This document shows positions 1 to 8,741 of a DNA stretch of 41,190 nt, in pieces. Position numbers and translations under genes: made by a program. Source of the stretch: an uncultured Eubacteriales bacterium. GTDB lineage: Bacteria > Bacillota > Clostridia > Christensenellales > Aristaeellaceae. Location of the stretch: contig CADASK010000030.1 of NCBI GenBank assembly GCA_902790495.1, forward strand, positions 1-41,190, read 5' to 3'. Under the pieces are notes generated by a model. The model ran no database searches. It saw only the letters and a list, made by a program, of their open reading frames with translations, and was not told the DNA's origin. Position 1 is the stretch's first letter, and each line of letters starts with the position of its first letter.

Positions 1-580
1 GGTATTGCTTTGCGTCGTCATGGCCCGGGCGGCTTCCGTGAGTTTCCGGAGCGGGCGGGTCAGGACACCGGCCAGAATCAGCGCAAGCAGAATCAGCAGC
101 GCAGATGCTCCACCCGCCACGGCAAAGGCCATCCGGCGGAAGCTGTCTTTCAGAGCGTAAATGTCCCCGACATCCCCCAGGAGAATCACGGTCAGATTGC
201 TGTTCACCGGCTCTGCCACCGCATAACGCTGAGGCCGGCTGTCGGTGTCCAGCAGGGCCGCCCGCTGGCCGCAGATCAGGCTGTCGTAATACCTGTTGGG
301 CAGCAGCGCATCTGCGATGGGATTGCTCCGCCAGCAGAAGATCAGGTCGATGCCCTGTGCGTGGTAGTACTGCGTGTACTGCCGGGCATAGGCCACTGCC
401 TCCAGATAGGTCAGGCTTTGCATGGTCTGCTGCACATCCCGGAAGACAACACCCTGAGTGGCCTGGATGCGCCCCTTCTCCCGCTCCAGGGAGAGGGTGA
501 AGCTGCGCTCGCTCATGAACCAGGCGATGCCGAAGAGCAGGGGAAACCAGCAGGATCAGCGCGATCAGTCTTTTCCGCAT
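1..580 (-). pseudogene. Sensor histidine kinase, N-terminal part, with an apparent single-base frameshift; runs off the window
   Basis: Reading leftward from an ATG at 580, the gene encodes a first membrane helix (RLIALILLVS, continuing LLFGIAWFM), an extracytoplasmic region of about 110 residues, a second helix (AFAVAGGASALLILLALILA) and the start of a HAMP-like linker (RPLRKLTEAARAM). The kinase core lies beyond base 1. The start ATG overlaps the end of the response-regulator gene by 16 bases, which is normal for such pairs. The ATG frame and the body frame differ by one base. Removing one base from the run of four Gs at 540-543 (Cs on the coding strand) joins both into a natural first transmembrane helix. 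This is either a real inactivating or phase-variable indel or a homopolymer sequencing error. Without the repair, the body frame has a stop at 556-558 and no good start. Family assignment rests on architecture and the neighbouring regulator; the stimulus is unknown. Confidence 0.72.
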
Positions 581-1230
581 GCCGCACCTCTCTGCCAGCG
601 ATAGCCGCATTTATAAACAGTCTCAATGCGCTCCGGGCCGAGCTTTGCCCGAAGCCGCTGCACATGGACATCCACGGTGCGGGTTTCCCCGACAAAGTCC
701 CAACCCCAGACAGCGGAGAGAATCTTGTCCCGGCTCAGGGCCGCCCCGGCGCTGCGGGTCAGCAGTGCCAACAGGTCGAACTCCGTCGCCGTCAGCGGCA
801 CGCTCTCCCCGTCCAGCGCCACGGACCGGGCGCTGTAGTCAATGGTCAGACCGCCGTCCGTAAAGATTCGGGGCTGTGTTCTGCGCAGGATCACGTCGAT
901 GCGCGCCAGCAGCTCCTCCGGCTCGAAGGGCTTAAGGATGTAGTCTTCCGCGCCCATGCGAAGCCCCTTCACCCGATCCGCCACTGCTGTCCGGGCCGTG
1001 AGGAACAGCACCGGGATCCCCGCGTCCAGCAGATCCCGCGCCAGAGAGAAGCCGTCCTCCCCGGGCATCATGATGTCCACCAGGGCCAGGTCTGCGCCGT
1101 GGCTCCGCAGGACGCTCCGCGCTTCCTCAGCGTCCGCGGCATCCAGCGGCAGGTGCCCTGCCAGTTTCAGCACCGTGCCCAGCATGTCCCGGATCGCCGG
1201 TTCATCATCCACAAACAAAATCGCTGCCAT
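565..1230 (-). CDS. OmpR/PhoB-family response regulator
   Basis: This 221-residue DNA-binding response regulator has an N-terminal receiver domain: acidic pair D8-D9, phosphoacceptor D52 in LALVDIMMPGEDG, T78 and K100 in YILKPF. A C-terminal winged helix contains the typical LTATEFDLLALL and a recognition segment TRTVDVHVQRLRAKLG. ATG 1230 is preferred because AAAGG ends 8 bases upstream; an in-frame ATG at 1236 has only 2 bases of spacing, and the longer open frame upstream is out of register with the receiver fold. It is the partner of the histidine kinase whose ATG overlaps its 3' end. A direct repeat typical of this regulator class lies just upstream (1273-1289), so autoregulation is likely. 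The target regulon cannot be told from the sequence. Confidence 0.93.
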   Translation of the reverse strand: MAAILFVDDEPAIRDMLGTVLKLAGHLPLDAADAEEARSVLRSHGADLALVDIMMPGEDGFSLARDLLDAGIPVLFLTARTAVADRVKGLRMGAEDYILKPFEPEELLARIDVILRRTQPRIFTDGGLTIDYSARSVALDGESVPLTATEFDLLALLTRSAGAALSRDKILSAVWGWDFVGETRTVDVHVQRLRAKLGPERIETVYKCGYRWQRGAACGKD

Positions 1231-1246
1231 ATTCATCACCTTTTCA

Positions 1247-1289
1247 AGTATATCACTGAATGAAGAAAAAAGTTGTAACGGTGTTGTAA
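1247..1289 (-). promoter_or_regulatory. Response-regulator promoter with an OmpR/PhoP-type direct repeat
   Basis: On the minus strand there are two identical TTACAA hexamers (1284-1289 and 1273-1278), five bases apart, giving an 11-base period. A TATACT -10-like element follows at 1247-1252, with 20 bases between. Hexamer pairs at 11-base spacing are the usual binding pattern of OmpR/PhoB-class regulators. A start site here would leave a leader of only about 10 bases, so the -10 assignment is tentative. Confidence 0.45.
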
Positions 1290-1294
1290 AGCAA

Positions 1295-1334
1295 GCAAAA
1301 ACGCCTTCCCGAAAGCGAAGAGGAAAGGCGTTGC
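1295..1334 (-). terminator. Intrinsic terminator of the RlmD-type gene
   Basis: On the minus strand AACGCCTT pairs with AAGGCGTT across a short loop and is followed by a T run (TTTTTGCTT). It lies downstream of the methyltransferase stop at 1366 and upstream of the response-regulator promoter. Confidence 0.75.
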
Positions 1335-1365
1335 AGCAGATTTCCACCTGAGTAGTTTACATTCA

Positions 1366-3033
1366 TCATGGGATCATTTGAAAATGCCTCAGCGCCTCCT
1401 CAATGGCCCTTTCTTTCTCCGGCGGGCATTTCGGCACCCGATTGCACTCCGTCTTCGCCTTGTTATAGCAGTTCCTTTCGATGATCCCATGCTTTGCTTT
1501 CACCTGGGCAATGTACAGGCAGGAGACCTTCAAGCCGGTATGCTTGAGGACATAAGCCTTGATTTCCTCATACGTTGCCTTGGTTTCTGCAGCGGTTACG
1601 TCCAGCTCCGTCATATCCAGATCAACGTCGATATGTGGAGCAGATCTGATTTTGGACAATAAGCAAACCGTCTCCACCCCGCCGGTCCAGCAGAACATAT
1701 CCACCGGCTGCACCCACTGGGCGCGGTAGCCGCACTCGGCCAGCAGGGCGGCGTCGCGGGCCTGGGTTGCGGCGTTGCAGGAGACGTAAACGATGGCGCG
1801 TGGCTCCACGGAGGCCATCGCGTCGATGACGGCGGGTTCCAGGCCCTTGCGCGGCGGATCCACCACCAGCACGTCCGGGCGCAGGCCCTCGCCCACCAGG
1901 CGCGGCAGCACCTCCTCCGCGGCGCCGGCGTGGAACTCCGTGTTGCGCACGCCGTTGCGCAGGGCGTTGCGGCGGGCGTTCTCGATGGCCTCGGGCACGA
2001 TCTCGATGCCGATCACCCGGCGGCAGTGCCGGGCCAGCGCCAGGCTGATGGTGCCGGCTCCGCAGTAGACGTCGCAGACCGTGTCCTCCGGTCGGAGCGC
2101 CGCGGCCCGGACAGCGGTCTCGTAGAGGCGCTCCGCCTGCACCGGGTTCACCTGGAAGAAGGCCGCGGGGGCAATCTCGAAGGTGAAGCCGCACAGCGTG
2201 TCCGTCAGCACCTCCGGCCCGCAGAGGGTGCGGAAGCGCCGGCCGAGGATCACGTTGGTGCTCTCCCGGTTGAAATTGAGCAGCACACTGGTGGCTCCGG
2301 CCTGTCCCAGCGCCTGGGCCAGGGATTTCTCCTGCTCCTGCGGCATGCGGCTGCCGTTGATCACCACCACGGCCATAGCCTGGCCGATGCGGCTGACCCG
2401 CACCACCAGGTGCCGGACGAGGCCGCCACGGGTCCGCTCGTCGTAGGGCGCGACGCGGTTTTCGCGCATCCAGCCCAGCAGGGCGTCCGCGATCTCCCCC
2501 GCCGGCGGCATCGCGTTGGGGCAGTGGCCGGCCGGGATGATGGCGTGGCTGCGGGGCGCGTAGAAGCCGGCCACCGGCGCTTCAGCCGTGCCGCCGATGG
2601 GCAAGGCCGTCTTGTTGCGGTAGCCCGCGGGGTTCTCCATGCCGAGCGTTTCGCGCACCTCGACCTCCATGTGGCCGATGCGGCGGAAGCAGTCCGCGAC
2701 CTGGGCCCGCTTGGCCTCCAGCGCCGCCGCGTAGGTCATGTGGCGGCAGGCGCATCCGCCGCAGCGTGGATAGGCCGGGCAGTCGTTCTCCCGCCGGATG
2801 GCCGGATTCGGCGTCACCAGGCGCTCCAGCCGCCCGAAGGCGTACGTGCTGAGCACCTTGGTCAGCCGCACATCCGCGTTCTCGCCCGGCAAAAGTCCCG
2901 GCACAAAAACCGCCTGACCATCCAGGCGGCAAACACCGGCCATGTCCGCGCCGATATCCTCGCAGACCAGACGGTGGATTTCATTCTTCTGATGGGCGCT
3001 CGCCGCGCCTTCCCGATTGCTGCTTTTGCTGAT
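1366..3033 (-). CDS. rlmD: 23S rRNA (uracil-5-)-methyltransferase, RlmD/RumA family, with an extra C-terminal domain
   Basis: This is a TrmA/RlmD-family RNA m5U methyltransferase. It has a TRAM-like N-terminus (AVFVPGLLPGE), an iron-sulfur cysteine cluster (CPAYPRCGGCAC plus a later AGHCPN), a SAM motif (VCDVYCGAGTISLALA), VVDPPRKGLEP and the catalytic cysteine in IVYVSCNAATQ. About 80 residues follow the core (from about DMTELDVTAAETKATYEE to the end, with CPPEKE); I know such a tail from clostridial homologues but not its function. Start: the first ATG is at 2943, yet TRAM-like sequence (NEIHRLVCEDIGAD) continues upstream with no ATG, GTG or TTG. The only well-placed initiation site is an ATC at 3033, 7 bases after GGAGG. 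The 2943 start would truncate the TRAM domain and has no good ribosome site. It forms an operon with the small gene just upstream (2 bases between). Confidence 0.9.
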   Translation of the reverse strand: MSKSSNREGAASAHQKNEIHRLVCEDIGADMAGVCRLDGQAVFVPGLLPGENADVRLTKVLSTYAFGRLERLVTPNPAIRRENDCPAYPRCGGCACRHMTYAAALEAKRAQVADCFRRIGHMEVEVRETLGMENPAGYRNKTALPIGGTAEAPVAGFYAPRSHAIIPAGHCPNAMPPAGEIADALLGWMRENRVAPYDERTRGGLVRHLVVRVSRIGQAMAVVVINGSRMPQEQEKSLAQALGQAGATSVLLNFNRESTNVILGRRFRTLCGPEVLTDTLCGFTFEIAPAAFFQVNPVQAERLYETAVRAAALRPEDTVCDVYCGAGTISLALARHCRRVIGIEIVPEAIENARRNALRNGVRNTEFHAGAAEEVLPRLVGEGLRPDVLVVDPPRKGLEPAVIDAMASVEPRAIVYVSCNAATQARDAALLAECGYRAQWVQPVDMFCWTGGVETVCLLSKIRSAPHIDVDLDMTELDVTAAETKATYEEIKAYVLKHTGLKVSCLYIAQVKAKHGIIERNCYNKAKTECNRVPKCPPEKERAIEEALRHFQMIP

Positions 3034-3035
3034 GG

Positions 3036-3356
3036 TTATCCCTCCACCACAAAACCGACGTTGTCCTCATCCACGCACGCAGCGCGCAGGGCTGCCTCGT
3101 CCTCCATGTCCGAGACGCTGTCCTGCGGGTGGCGGCGGAGGTAGTCGGTCAGGTACTGTTCGAGCGTCTCGCTGGGGGTCGCGCCCGCCGGGGAGTCAAT
3201 GTAGAGCCTCGCCTCCCGGCCCTCCGCGATCACCTTCACCGCCTGGGCGTCTTTCTTGGCAGGCACGCCGAGCTTCATCCCGTTGGCGGCGCAGTATTTG
3301 CTCCAGTCCTTGAGCAGGTCATCCGCTTCAATTCCATTCAACAGCCGATAACGCAT
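3036..3356 (-). CDS. Hypothetical protein of about 106 residues
   Basis: I do not recognise a family. The product is mixed alpha/beta with a short basic stretch (GVPAKKDAQAVKVIAEGREARLYID) and an acidic C-terminal half (SDMEDEAALRAACVDEDNVGF). There is no signal peptide or membrane segment. Codon use matches its neighbours. ATG 3356 has GGAG 10 bases upstream; an in-frame ATG at 3365 sits only 1 base from the same site and is less likely. It has its own strong promoter and is cotranscribed with the RlmD-type gene that starts 2 bases after its stop. A role linked to RNA modification would be guesswork. Confidence 0.75.
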   Translation of the reverse strand: MRYRLLNGIEADDLLKDWSKYCAANGMKLGVPAKKDAQAVKVIAEGREARLYIDSPAGATPSETLEQYLTDYLRRHPQDSVSDMEDEAALRAACVDEDNVGFVVEG

Positions 3357-3418
3357 CGACACCATACTCCCTTCGTTGCAAATATCCAGACGATTCTTTC
3401 CCTGATTTTACATGTGTT

Positions 3419-3447
3419 ATTGTACATGCTTTGCCCCCGTCTGTCAA
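3419..3447 (-). promoter_or_regulatory. Sigma-70-type promoter for the small gene-rlmD operon
   Basis: On the minus strand TTGACA (3442-3447) is followed after 17 bases by TACAAT (3419-3424). It is divergent from the rnpB promoter, with the two -35 boxes 17 bases apart. Confidence 0.8.
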
Positions 3448-3464
3448 TGACCAATGTGACAAGC

Positions 3465-3493
3465 TTGACAGAATCCTTCCGCTGCGCTATCAT
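3465..3493 (+). promoter_or_regulatory. rnpB promoter
   Basis: TTGACA (3465-3470) is followed after 17 bases by TATCAT (3488-3493), placing the start about 6-8 bases before the P1 stem of RNase P RNA. Confidence 0.85.
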
Positions 3494-3498
3494 CATAC

Positions 3499-3838
3499 CG
3501 CGAGCGAGATGTCCAGACGATCGCGGGCCGAAAGGCATGAGGAAAGTCCGAGCACCGCAGGGCAGGGTGCCGGCTAACGGCCGGTGGAGGCGACTCCAAG
3601 GAGAGTGCAACAGAGAGATACCGCCCCGGTTTCCGGGGTAAGGGTGGAAAGGCGAGGTAAGAGCTCACCCACGGCTTGGCGACTTGTCCGTGCTGTAAAC
3701 CCCACCTGGTGCAAGATGGTATGGGAGCACATGCGGCGGCCCGCCGCGCTCCCGCAATCGCTTGAACCCGCATGGCAACATCGGGTCTGGATAGATGATC
3801 GTCCAATACAGAACTCGGCTTACGGGCATGCTCGCTCC
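3499..3838 (+). ncRNA. rnpB: RNase P RNA, bacterial type A
   Basis: This is the catalytic RNA of RNase P, which matures tRNA 5' ends. It shows the conserved cores GAGGAAAGTCCGAGC, CGAGGTAAGAGCTCACC and ACAGAACTCGGCTTACGGG. The ends GAGCGAG and CTCGCTC pair as helix P1. The segment ATAGATGATCGTC before the 3' core is typical of type A. Ends are placed by P1 pairing and by promoter position, and may be off by a few bases. The gene is single, with its own promoter and terminator. Confidence 0.97.
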
Positions 3839-3850
3839 CTTTTTTTTGAG

Positions 3851-3876
3851 AAGGCGCGTCAGCGTCTTTTCTTTTT
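3851..3876 (+). terminator. rnpB terminator
   Basis: AAGGCGC pairs with GCGTCTT around a GTCA loop (one G-U pair), followed by TTCTTTTT. A run of eight Ts also follows P1 directly at 3840-3847. Confidence 0.6.
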
Positions 3877-3952
3877 GTGTTTTATCGATATTGTTTGAGA
3901 CCCACAAAAAGCCCGGAATCCTTTTGCAGCGCAGGCAGGAATTTCGGACCTT

Positions 3953-3980
3953 TTGAAGAAAGTCTTTTATTTGTTATTCT
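3953..3980 (+). promoter_or_regulatory. Possible promoter of the SNF2 helicase gene
   Basis: TTGAAG (3953-3958) is followed after 16 bases by TATTCT (3975-3980), leaving a leader of about 17 bases before ATG 4004. Confidence 0.5.
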
Positions 3981-4003
3981 TGCGATGTGTGAGGTTGGAT
4001 CGG

Positions 4004-7000
4004 ATGGACGAGATGGAGCGAACCGAGCAGGAGACCCAGCAGCTGCAGCGGGCGGAGGCGCTGAAGATGATCGCCAGGCATGCCATTCGGCCGATCGAGC
4101 GCGCGCCGCAGGACGACCGTCTGCGCTACCTGGCCTCGGAGGGCGGCACGGACTACGGCGTGCACGTGCTCTGGAGCGGGCGCGCCTTGTGCGCCTGCCC
4201 CGAGTGGAAGGCCTCGGGCAGCTGCGCCCACGCGGAGGCCGCCCTGATCCTGGCCTCCCGCAGCGGCGAGCTGCGCGAATTGAACAGAAAAAAGGCGACG
4301 CTGGCCGGCGAGGAGATGCTCAAAAGCCTGGACAGCGCCTTTGGCGTGCAGACAGAGATCCGGGCTGAGTGGACCCTGCAGCTCGATCTCTCGGAGAGCG
4401 CCGATCCCCTGCAGCCGAAGCTGTCCCTGAGCCTGCGCCTGGGCGACGAGCGCCTGTACGCCCTGCGCGCCATCGATGAGTTTTTTGACAAGCGCCGCAC
4501 CGGGCGCGAGCTGCCCTTCGGCAAGAGCTTCGTCTACCAGCCCGCGTGGATGCGCTTCTCCGAGAACGACGAGGCTCTGGTGAACGAGCTGCAGACCGTC
4601 GTGGACGCCATCCGCGCCGCCGGCTCCGCCTCCGACCCGTCCGGCCTGGAGAAGCGAGTGCCCGTCGTGCCGCAGCGCGCGGAGGCGGTGCTGCGCCTTT
4701 TGGGCAAGACCGGCTTCCTGCTGGAGCTGGACAAGAAGAAGACGCGCATCCGCGAGATCCGCGAGACCTATCTGCCCATGCGCTTTGTGCTGTCCAACAC
4801 CTCCACGGGCATCCGCATCCAGGGCGGCTGTCCCCGGAACGTGCGCCTGCTGACGGAGAACGCCGCCTACGCCGCCGTGGAGGACCGCGTGATCCGCATC
4901 CCCGCCGCCCAGCGCACGCTGCTGTTGTGGATGCTGCGCAACGGCGACAGCGGCCAGTGCGTGATGGAATTCCCCAAGGACCGCGCGCCAAAGGCCCTGG
5001 CGGAGCTGGTGCCGGTGCTGACCATGTGCGGCGCGGTGGAGATGGACGCCAGGCTGCGCGAACGCCTGGTGCGCGAGCCGCTGCAGGCCCAGGTCTACTT
5101 GGACCGTGAGGGCAGCGGCGTGCAGGCGCGGGTCGCCTTTTGCTACGGCACGGAGACCATCGACCCCTTCCGGCCCGCGGAGACCGGCCCGGCCTTCACC
5201 CGGGATGAAAAGCTGCTGCTGCGCGACGCGGTGGCCGAAAAGCAGGTGCTGGACGCCCTGGACAGCGCGGGCTTCCGCGTGCGCCGCGAGGGAGCGCACC
5301 TGGGCGGCGAGGAGGATCTGTACCGCTTCCTGACCGAGGGCCTCGATCAGCTGCGCCAGGTGGCCGAGGTCTACATGAGCCGCGACTTCCGCGAGCTGCA
5401 GCCCCGCAAGCCGCGCATGGGCGTCCGGGTCAGCATGCGGCACGGCCGGCTGCTGCTCCTGCTGACCGAGGAGGCCGGCGAGGTGAGCGAGGAGAGCCTC
5501 GCCATCATGCAGGCCCTCGCCCAGCGGCGGGACTATTTCCGCCTGCAGGACGGCGCCTTCCTGGATCTGCGCGGTCTGGAGGACTGGCAGAACGTCGCCC
5601 AGACCGTGGCGGAGGGCGCGGCGGCGGACGGCAACGGCCAGAGCCGCAACGGCGCCATCGAGCTGCAGGGCTTCCGGGCGGCCTATCTGGAGATGCTGCT
5701 GGAGGACAGCCACCTGCCGGTGGAGCGGGACGAGAGCTTCGTGCAGCTCGTCCGCGTGATGAACGAGGAGGACGACGGCGCCGAGGAGGAGACCGGCCTG
5801 CCCCTGCGGGAATACCAGAAGCGCGGTGTGCACTGGCTCAGGCAGCTGGATCGGCTGCGCATGGGCGGCATTCTGGCCGACGACATGGGCCTTGGCAAAA
5901 CCATTCAGACCATCGCCCTGATGCGCGGCGTGCGCGGCGAGGGCCTGACCTTGGTGGTCTGCCCCACCTCCCTGTGCTACCACTGGCTGACCGAAATCCA
6001 GCGCTTCGCCCCGGAGCTGAGCGCCGCCGTGATGAGCGGCACCGCCGCCCAGCGCGAAAGCCTGCTGCGCCACGCCCAGGAGGCCGGCGACATCGACATC
6101 CTGATCACCTCCTATCCCCTGGTGCGCCGGGACATCGCTGCGATGCAGCCGGTGCGCTTCCGCCTGGTCATCGCGGATGAGGCCCAGCAGATCAAGAACG
6201 CCGGCAGCGTGGCCGCCACCTCGATGAAGCAGCTGCAGGCGGAGTCCCGCTTCGCCCTGACCGGCACGCCGCTGGAGAACGGGGCGGGCGAATTGTGGAG
6301 CCTGTACGACTTTGTGCTGCCCGGCTTCCTCGGCGGGTACACAGCCTTCATGCGCCGCTACCAGGAGGGCGAGGACGCCCAGGCGGAGGATCTGCGCCGC
6401 CGGATCCGGCCCTTCCTGATGCGCCGGCTCAAGAAGGACGTGCTGACCGAGCTGCCGGACAAGCAGGAGATCGTCGTCACCGCCCACATGACGCCGGAGC
6501 AGGAGAAGGTCTACCGGGCCTCCCTGCAGCGCCTGCGCGAGCGCGTGGAGCGCGTCATGGCGGACAAGGGCCTCGGACGCGGCCGCGTGGAAGTGCTGGC
6601 GGCCATCACCGAGCTGCGGCAGATCTGCTGCCATCCCGCCCTGGTGATGGAGGACTACACCGGCTCCTCGGGCAAGCTCGAGCTGCTGATGGACATCCTG
6701 CCCGGCGCGCTGCAGGGCGGTCACCGGGCGCTGCTCTTCTCCCAGTTCACCTCCATGCTCCGGCTGATCCGCCGCCACCTGGAGGCCAGCGGCATCCGCT
6801 GCCTGTACCTGGACGGCTCCACGCCCGCCACCGAGCGCCTCTCCCTTTGCGAGCGCTTCAACGGCGGCGAGGGCGACGTGTTCCTCATCTCCCTCAAGGC
6901 CGGCGGCACCGGCCTGAACCTGGTGGGCGCGGACCGCGTGATTCACTACGATCCCTGGTGGAACCCCGCCGCGGAGGATCAGGCCACCGACCGGGCCCAC

Positions 7001-7180
7001 CGCATCGGCCAGACCCACAAGGTCGAGGTGCTCCGCCTGGTGACCCACGGCACCGTGGAGGAGCAGGTGGTGGCCCTGGGCGAGCGCAAGCGCGCCCTCT
7101 TCGACAAGCTCATCACCCCCGGCGAGGAGCTTGTGACCGCCCTCAGCGAGCAGGATATCCGCAGGCTGTTTGAGGTGTAA
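4004..7180 (+). CDS. SNF2-family DEAD/DEAH-like helicase with SWIM zinc finger
   Basis: This is a 1058-residue ATP-dependent DNA translocase of the bacterial SNF2/RapA-like group. An N-terminal SWIM zinc-binding motif (CACPEWKASGSCAHAEA, CxC..CxH) is followed by a long region typical of bacterial SNF2-associated domains. The ATPase then shows ILADDMGLGKTIQT (motif I), VIADEAQQIKN (motif II, DEAQ), FALTGTPLEN (motif III) and the C-terminal lobe motifs SLKAGGTGLNLVGAD and DQATDRAHRIGQ. ATG 4004 is preferred because GAGG lies 9 bases upstream; an in-frame ATG at 3953 overlaps the candidate -35. The gene is monocistronic, with a strong terminator immediately after it. It probably acts on protein-DNA complexes or transcription; the target is unknown. 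There are no nuclease or defence genes beside it, so a defence role is not supported here. Confidence 0.95.
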   Translation: MDEMERTEQETQQLQRAEALKMIARHAIRPIERAPQDDRLRYLASEGGTDYGVHVLWSGRALCACPEWKASGSCAHAEAALILASRSGELRELNRKKATLAGEEMLKSLDSAFGVQTEIRAEWTLQLDLSESADPLQPKLSLSLRLGDERLYALRAIDEFFDKRRTGRELPFGKSFVYQPAWMRFSENDEALVNELQTVVDAIRAAGSASDPSGLEKRVPVVPQRAEAVLRLLGKTGFLLELDKKKTRIREIRETYLPMRFVLSNTSTGIRIQGGCPRNVRLLTENAAYAAVEDRVIRIPAAQRTLLLWMLRNGDSGQCVMEFPKDRAPKALAELVPVLTMCGAVEMDARLRERLVREPLQAQVYLDREGSGVQARVAFCYGTETIDPFRPAETGPAFTRDEKLLLRDAVAEKQVLDALDSAGFRVRREGAHLGGEEDLYRFLTEGLDQLRQVAEVYMSRDFRELQPRKPRMGVRVSMRHGRLLLLLTEEAGEVSEESLAIMQALAQRRDYFRLQDGAFLDLRGLEDWQNVAQTVAEGAAADGNGQSRNGAIELQGFRAAYLEMLLEDSHLPVERDESFVQLVRVMNEEDDGAEEETGLPLREYQKRGVHWLRQLDRLRMGGILADDMGLGKTIQTIALMRGVRGEGLTLVVCPTSLCYHWLTEIQRFAPELSAAVMSGTAAQRESLLRHAQEAGDIDILITSYPLVRRDIAAMQPVRFRLVIADEAQQIKNAGSVAATSMKQLQAESRFALTGTPLENGAGELWSLYDFVLPGFLGGYTAFMRRYQEGEDAQAEDLRRRIRPFLMRRLKKDVLTELPDKQEIVVTAHMTPEQEKVYRASLQRLRERVERVMADKGLGRGRVEVLAAITELRQICCHPALVMEDYTGSSGKLELLMDILPGALQGGHRALLFSQFTSMLRLIRRHLEASGIRCLYLDGSTPATERLSLCERFNGGEGDVFLISLKAGGTGLNLVGADRVIHYDPWWNPAAEDQATDRAHRIGQTHKVEVLRLVTHGTVEEQVVALGERKRALFDKLITPGEELVTALSEQDIRRLFEV

Positions 7181-7198
7181 ATCCCAAACCACGACACA

Positions 7199-7229
7199 CA
7201 AAAACCCCGGCGCGTACGCCGGGGTTTTC
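7199..7229. terminator. Bidirectional terminator
   Basis: AAAACCCCGGCG pairs with CGCCGGGGTTTT around a short loop, with A and T runs on both sides. It serves both the helicase gene and the converging small gene at 7246. Confidence 0.9.
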
Positions 7230-7245
7230 GCATATCGGGCATCGA

Positions 7246-7485
7246 TTATTTGCCAAACAGGCTCTTGATCTTGCCCAGCAGGCCAGTGGCTTCCTTCACG
7301 CCGCCCTCGATATTCAGCTTGGCGGTAACGCCCTCGACGATGGCCTTCAGGGTCTTCTCGTCCAGGTTCATGGCGTTCAGGATGGACTTGACCGTGCCCA
7401 TGGGGTCCTTCTGGAACTTCGCCAGCATGGCGGAATCGACGTTCAGCTTGTCGAGCACTTCCTTGATCAGCTTCTGTACATCCAT
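7246..7485 (-). CDS. Small conserved-looking hypothetical protein, 79 residues
   Basis: The protein appears all-helical: MDVQKLIKEVLDKLN, then a segment around AKFQKDPMGTVKSILNAMNL, a third helix (LKAIVEGVTAKLN), a glycine-rich turn and a lysine-rich end (GKIKSLFGK). There is no signal peptide and no membrane helix. An excellent ribosome site (AAGGAGGAG, 7 bases before ATG) indicates strong expression. I have seen similar short proteins in clostridial genomes without a function, and I do not assign one. It lies downstream of tgt on the same strand, but with its own leader and probably its own promoter (TATACT at 7548-7553). Confidence 0.85.
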   Translation of the reverse strand: MDVQKLIKEVLDKLNVDSAMLAKFQKDPMGTVKSILNAMNLDEKTLKAIVEGVTAKLNIEGGVKEATGLLGKIKSLFGK

Positions 7486-7506
7486 GGTGTTTCTCCTCCT
7501 TCATCG

Positions 7507-7534
7507 TGCAGGCGCGGCCTATGGCTGTGCCTGC
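7507..7534 (-). promoter_or_regulatory. Leader hairpin of the 79-residue protein gene
   Basis: GCAGGC and GCCTGC form the outer stem of an imperfect hairpin (GGCC/GGCT inside) in the 5' leader, 22 bases before the start codon. No T run follows, so it is more likely a stability or regulatory element than a terminator. Confidence 0.35.
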
Positions 7535-7598
7535 TTTGATATCCAATAGTATACGCCTTTGCGTGACATCCGCGTGATTTTTTTCTGTATTTTCTGTG

Positions 7599-8741
<1,143 letters not shown>

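Noticed and set aside
1930-3144. Long plus-strand frame opposite the RlmD-type gene.
   Set aside because: Antisense to a well-supported methyltransferase; no recognisable product.
4004-7180. SNF2 helicase as part of a phage-defence system.
   Set aside because: It is monocistronic between rnpB and a terminator, with no nuclease, methyltransferase or other defence partner nearby.
3974-7546. Very long open frame on the minus strand opposite the SNF2 helicase (about 1190 codons).
   Set aside because: It is the antisense shadow of a clear helicase gene in GC-rich DNA; its translation is low-complexity (Ala, Gly, Leu, Gln, His) without motifs.
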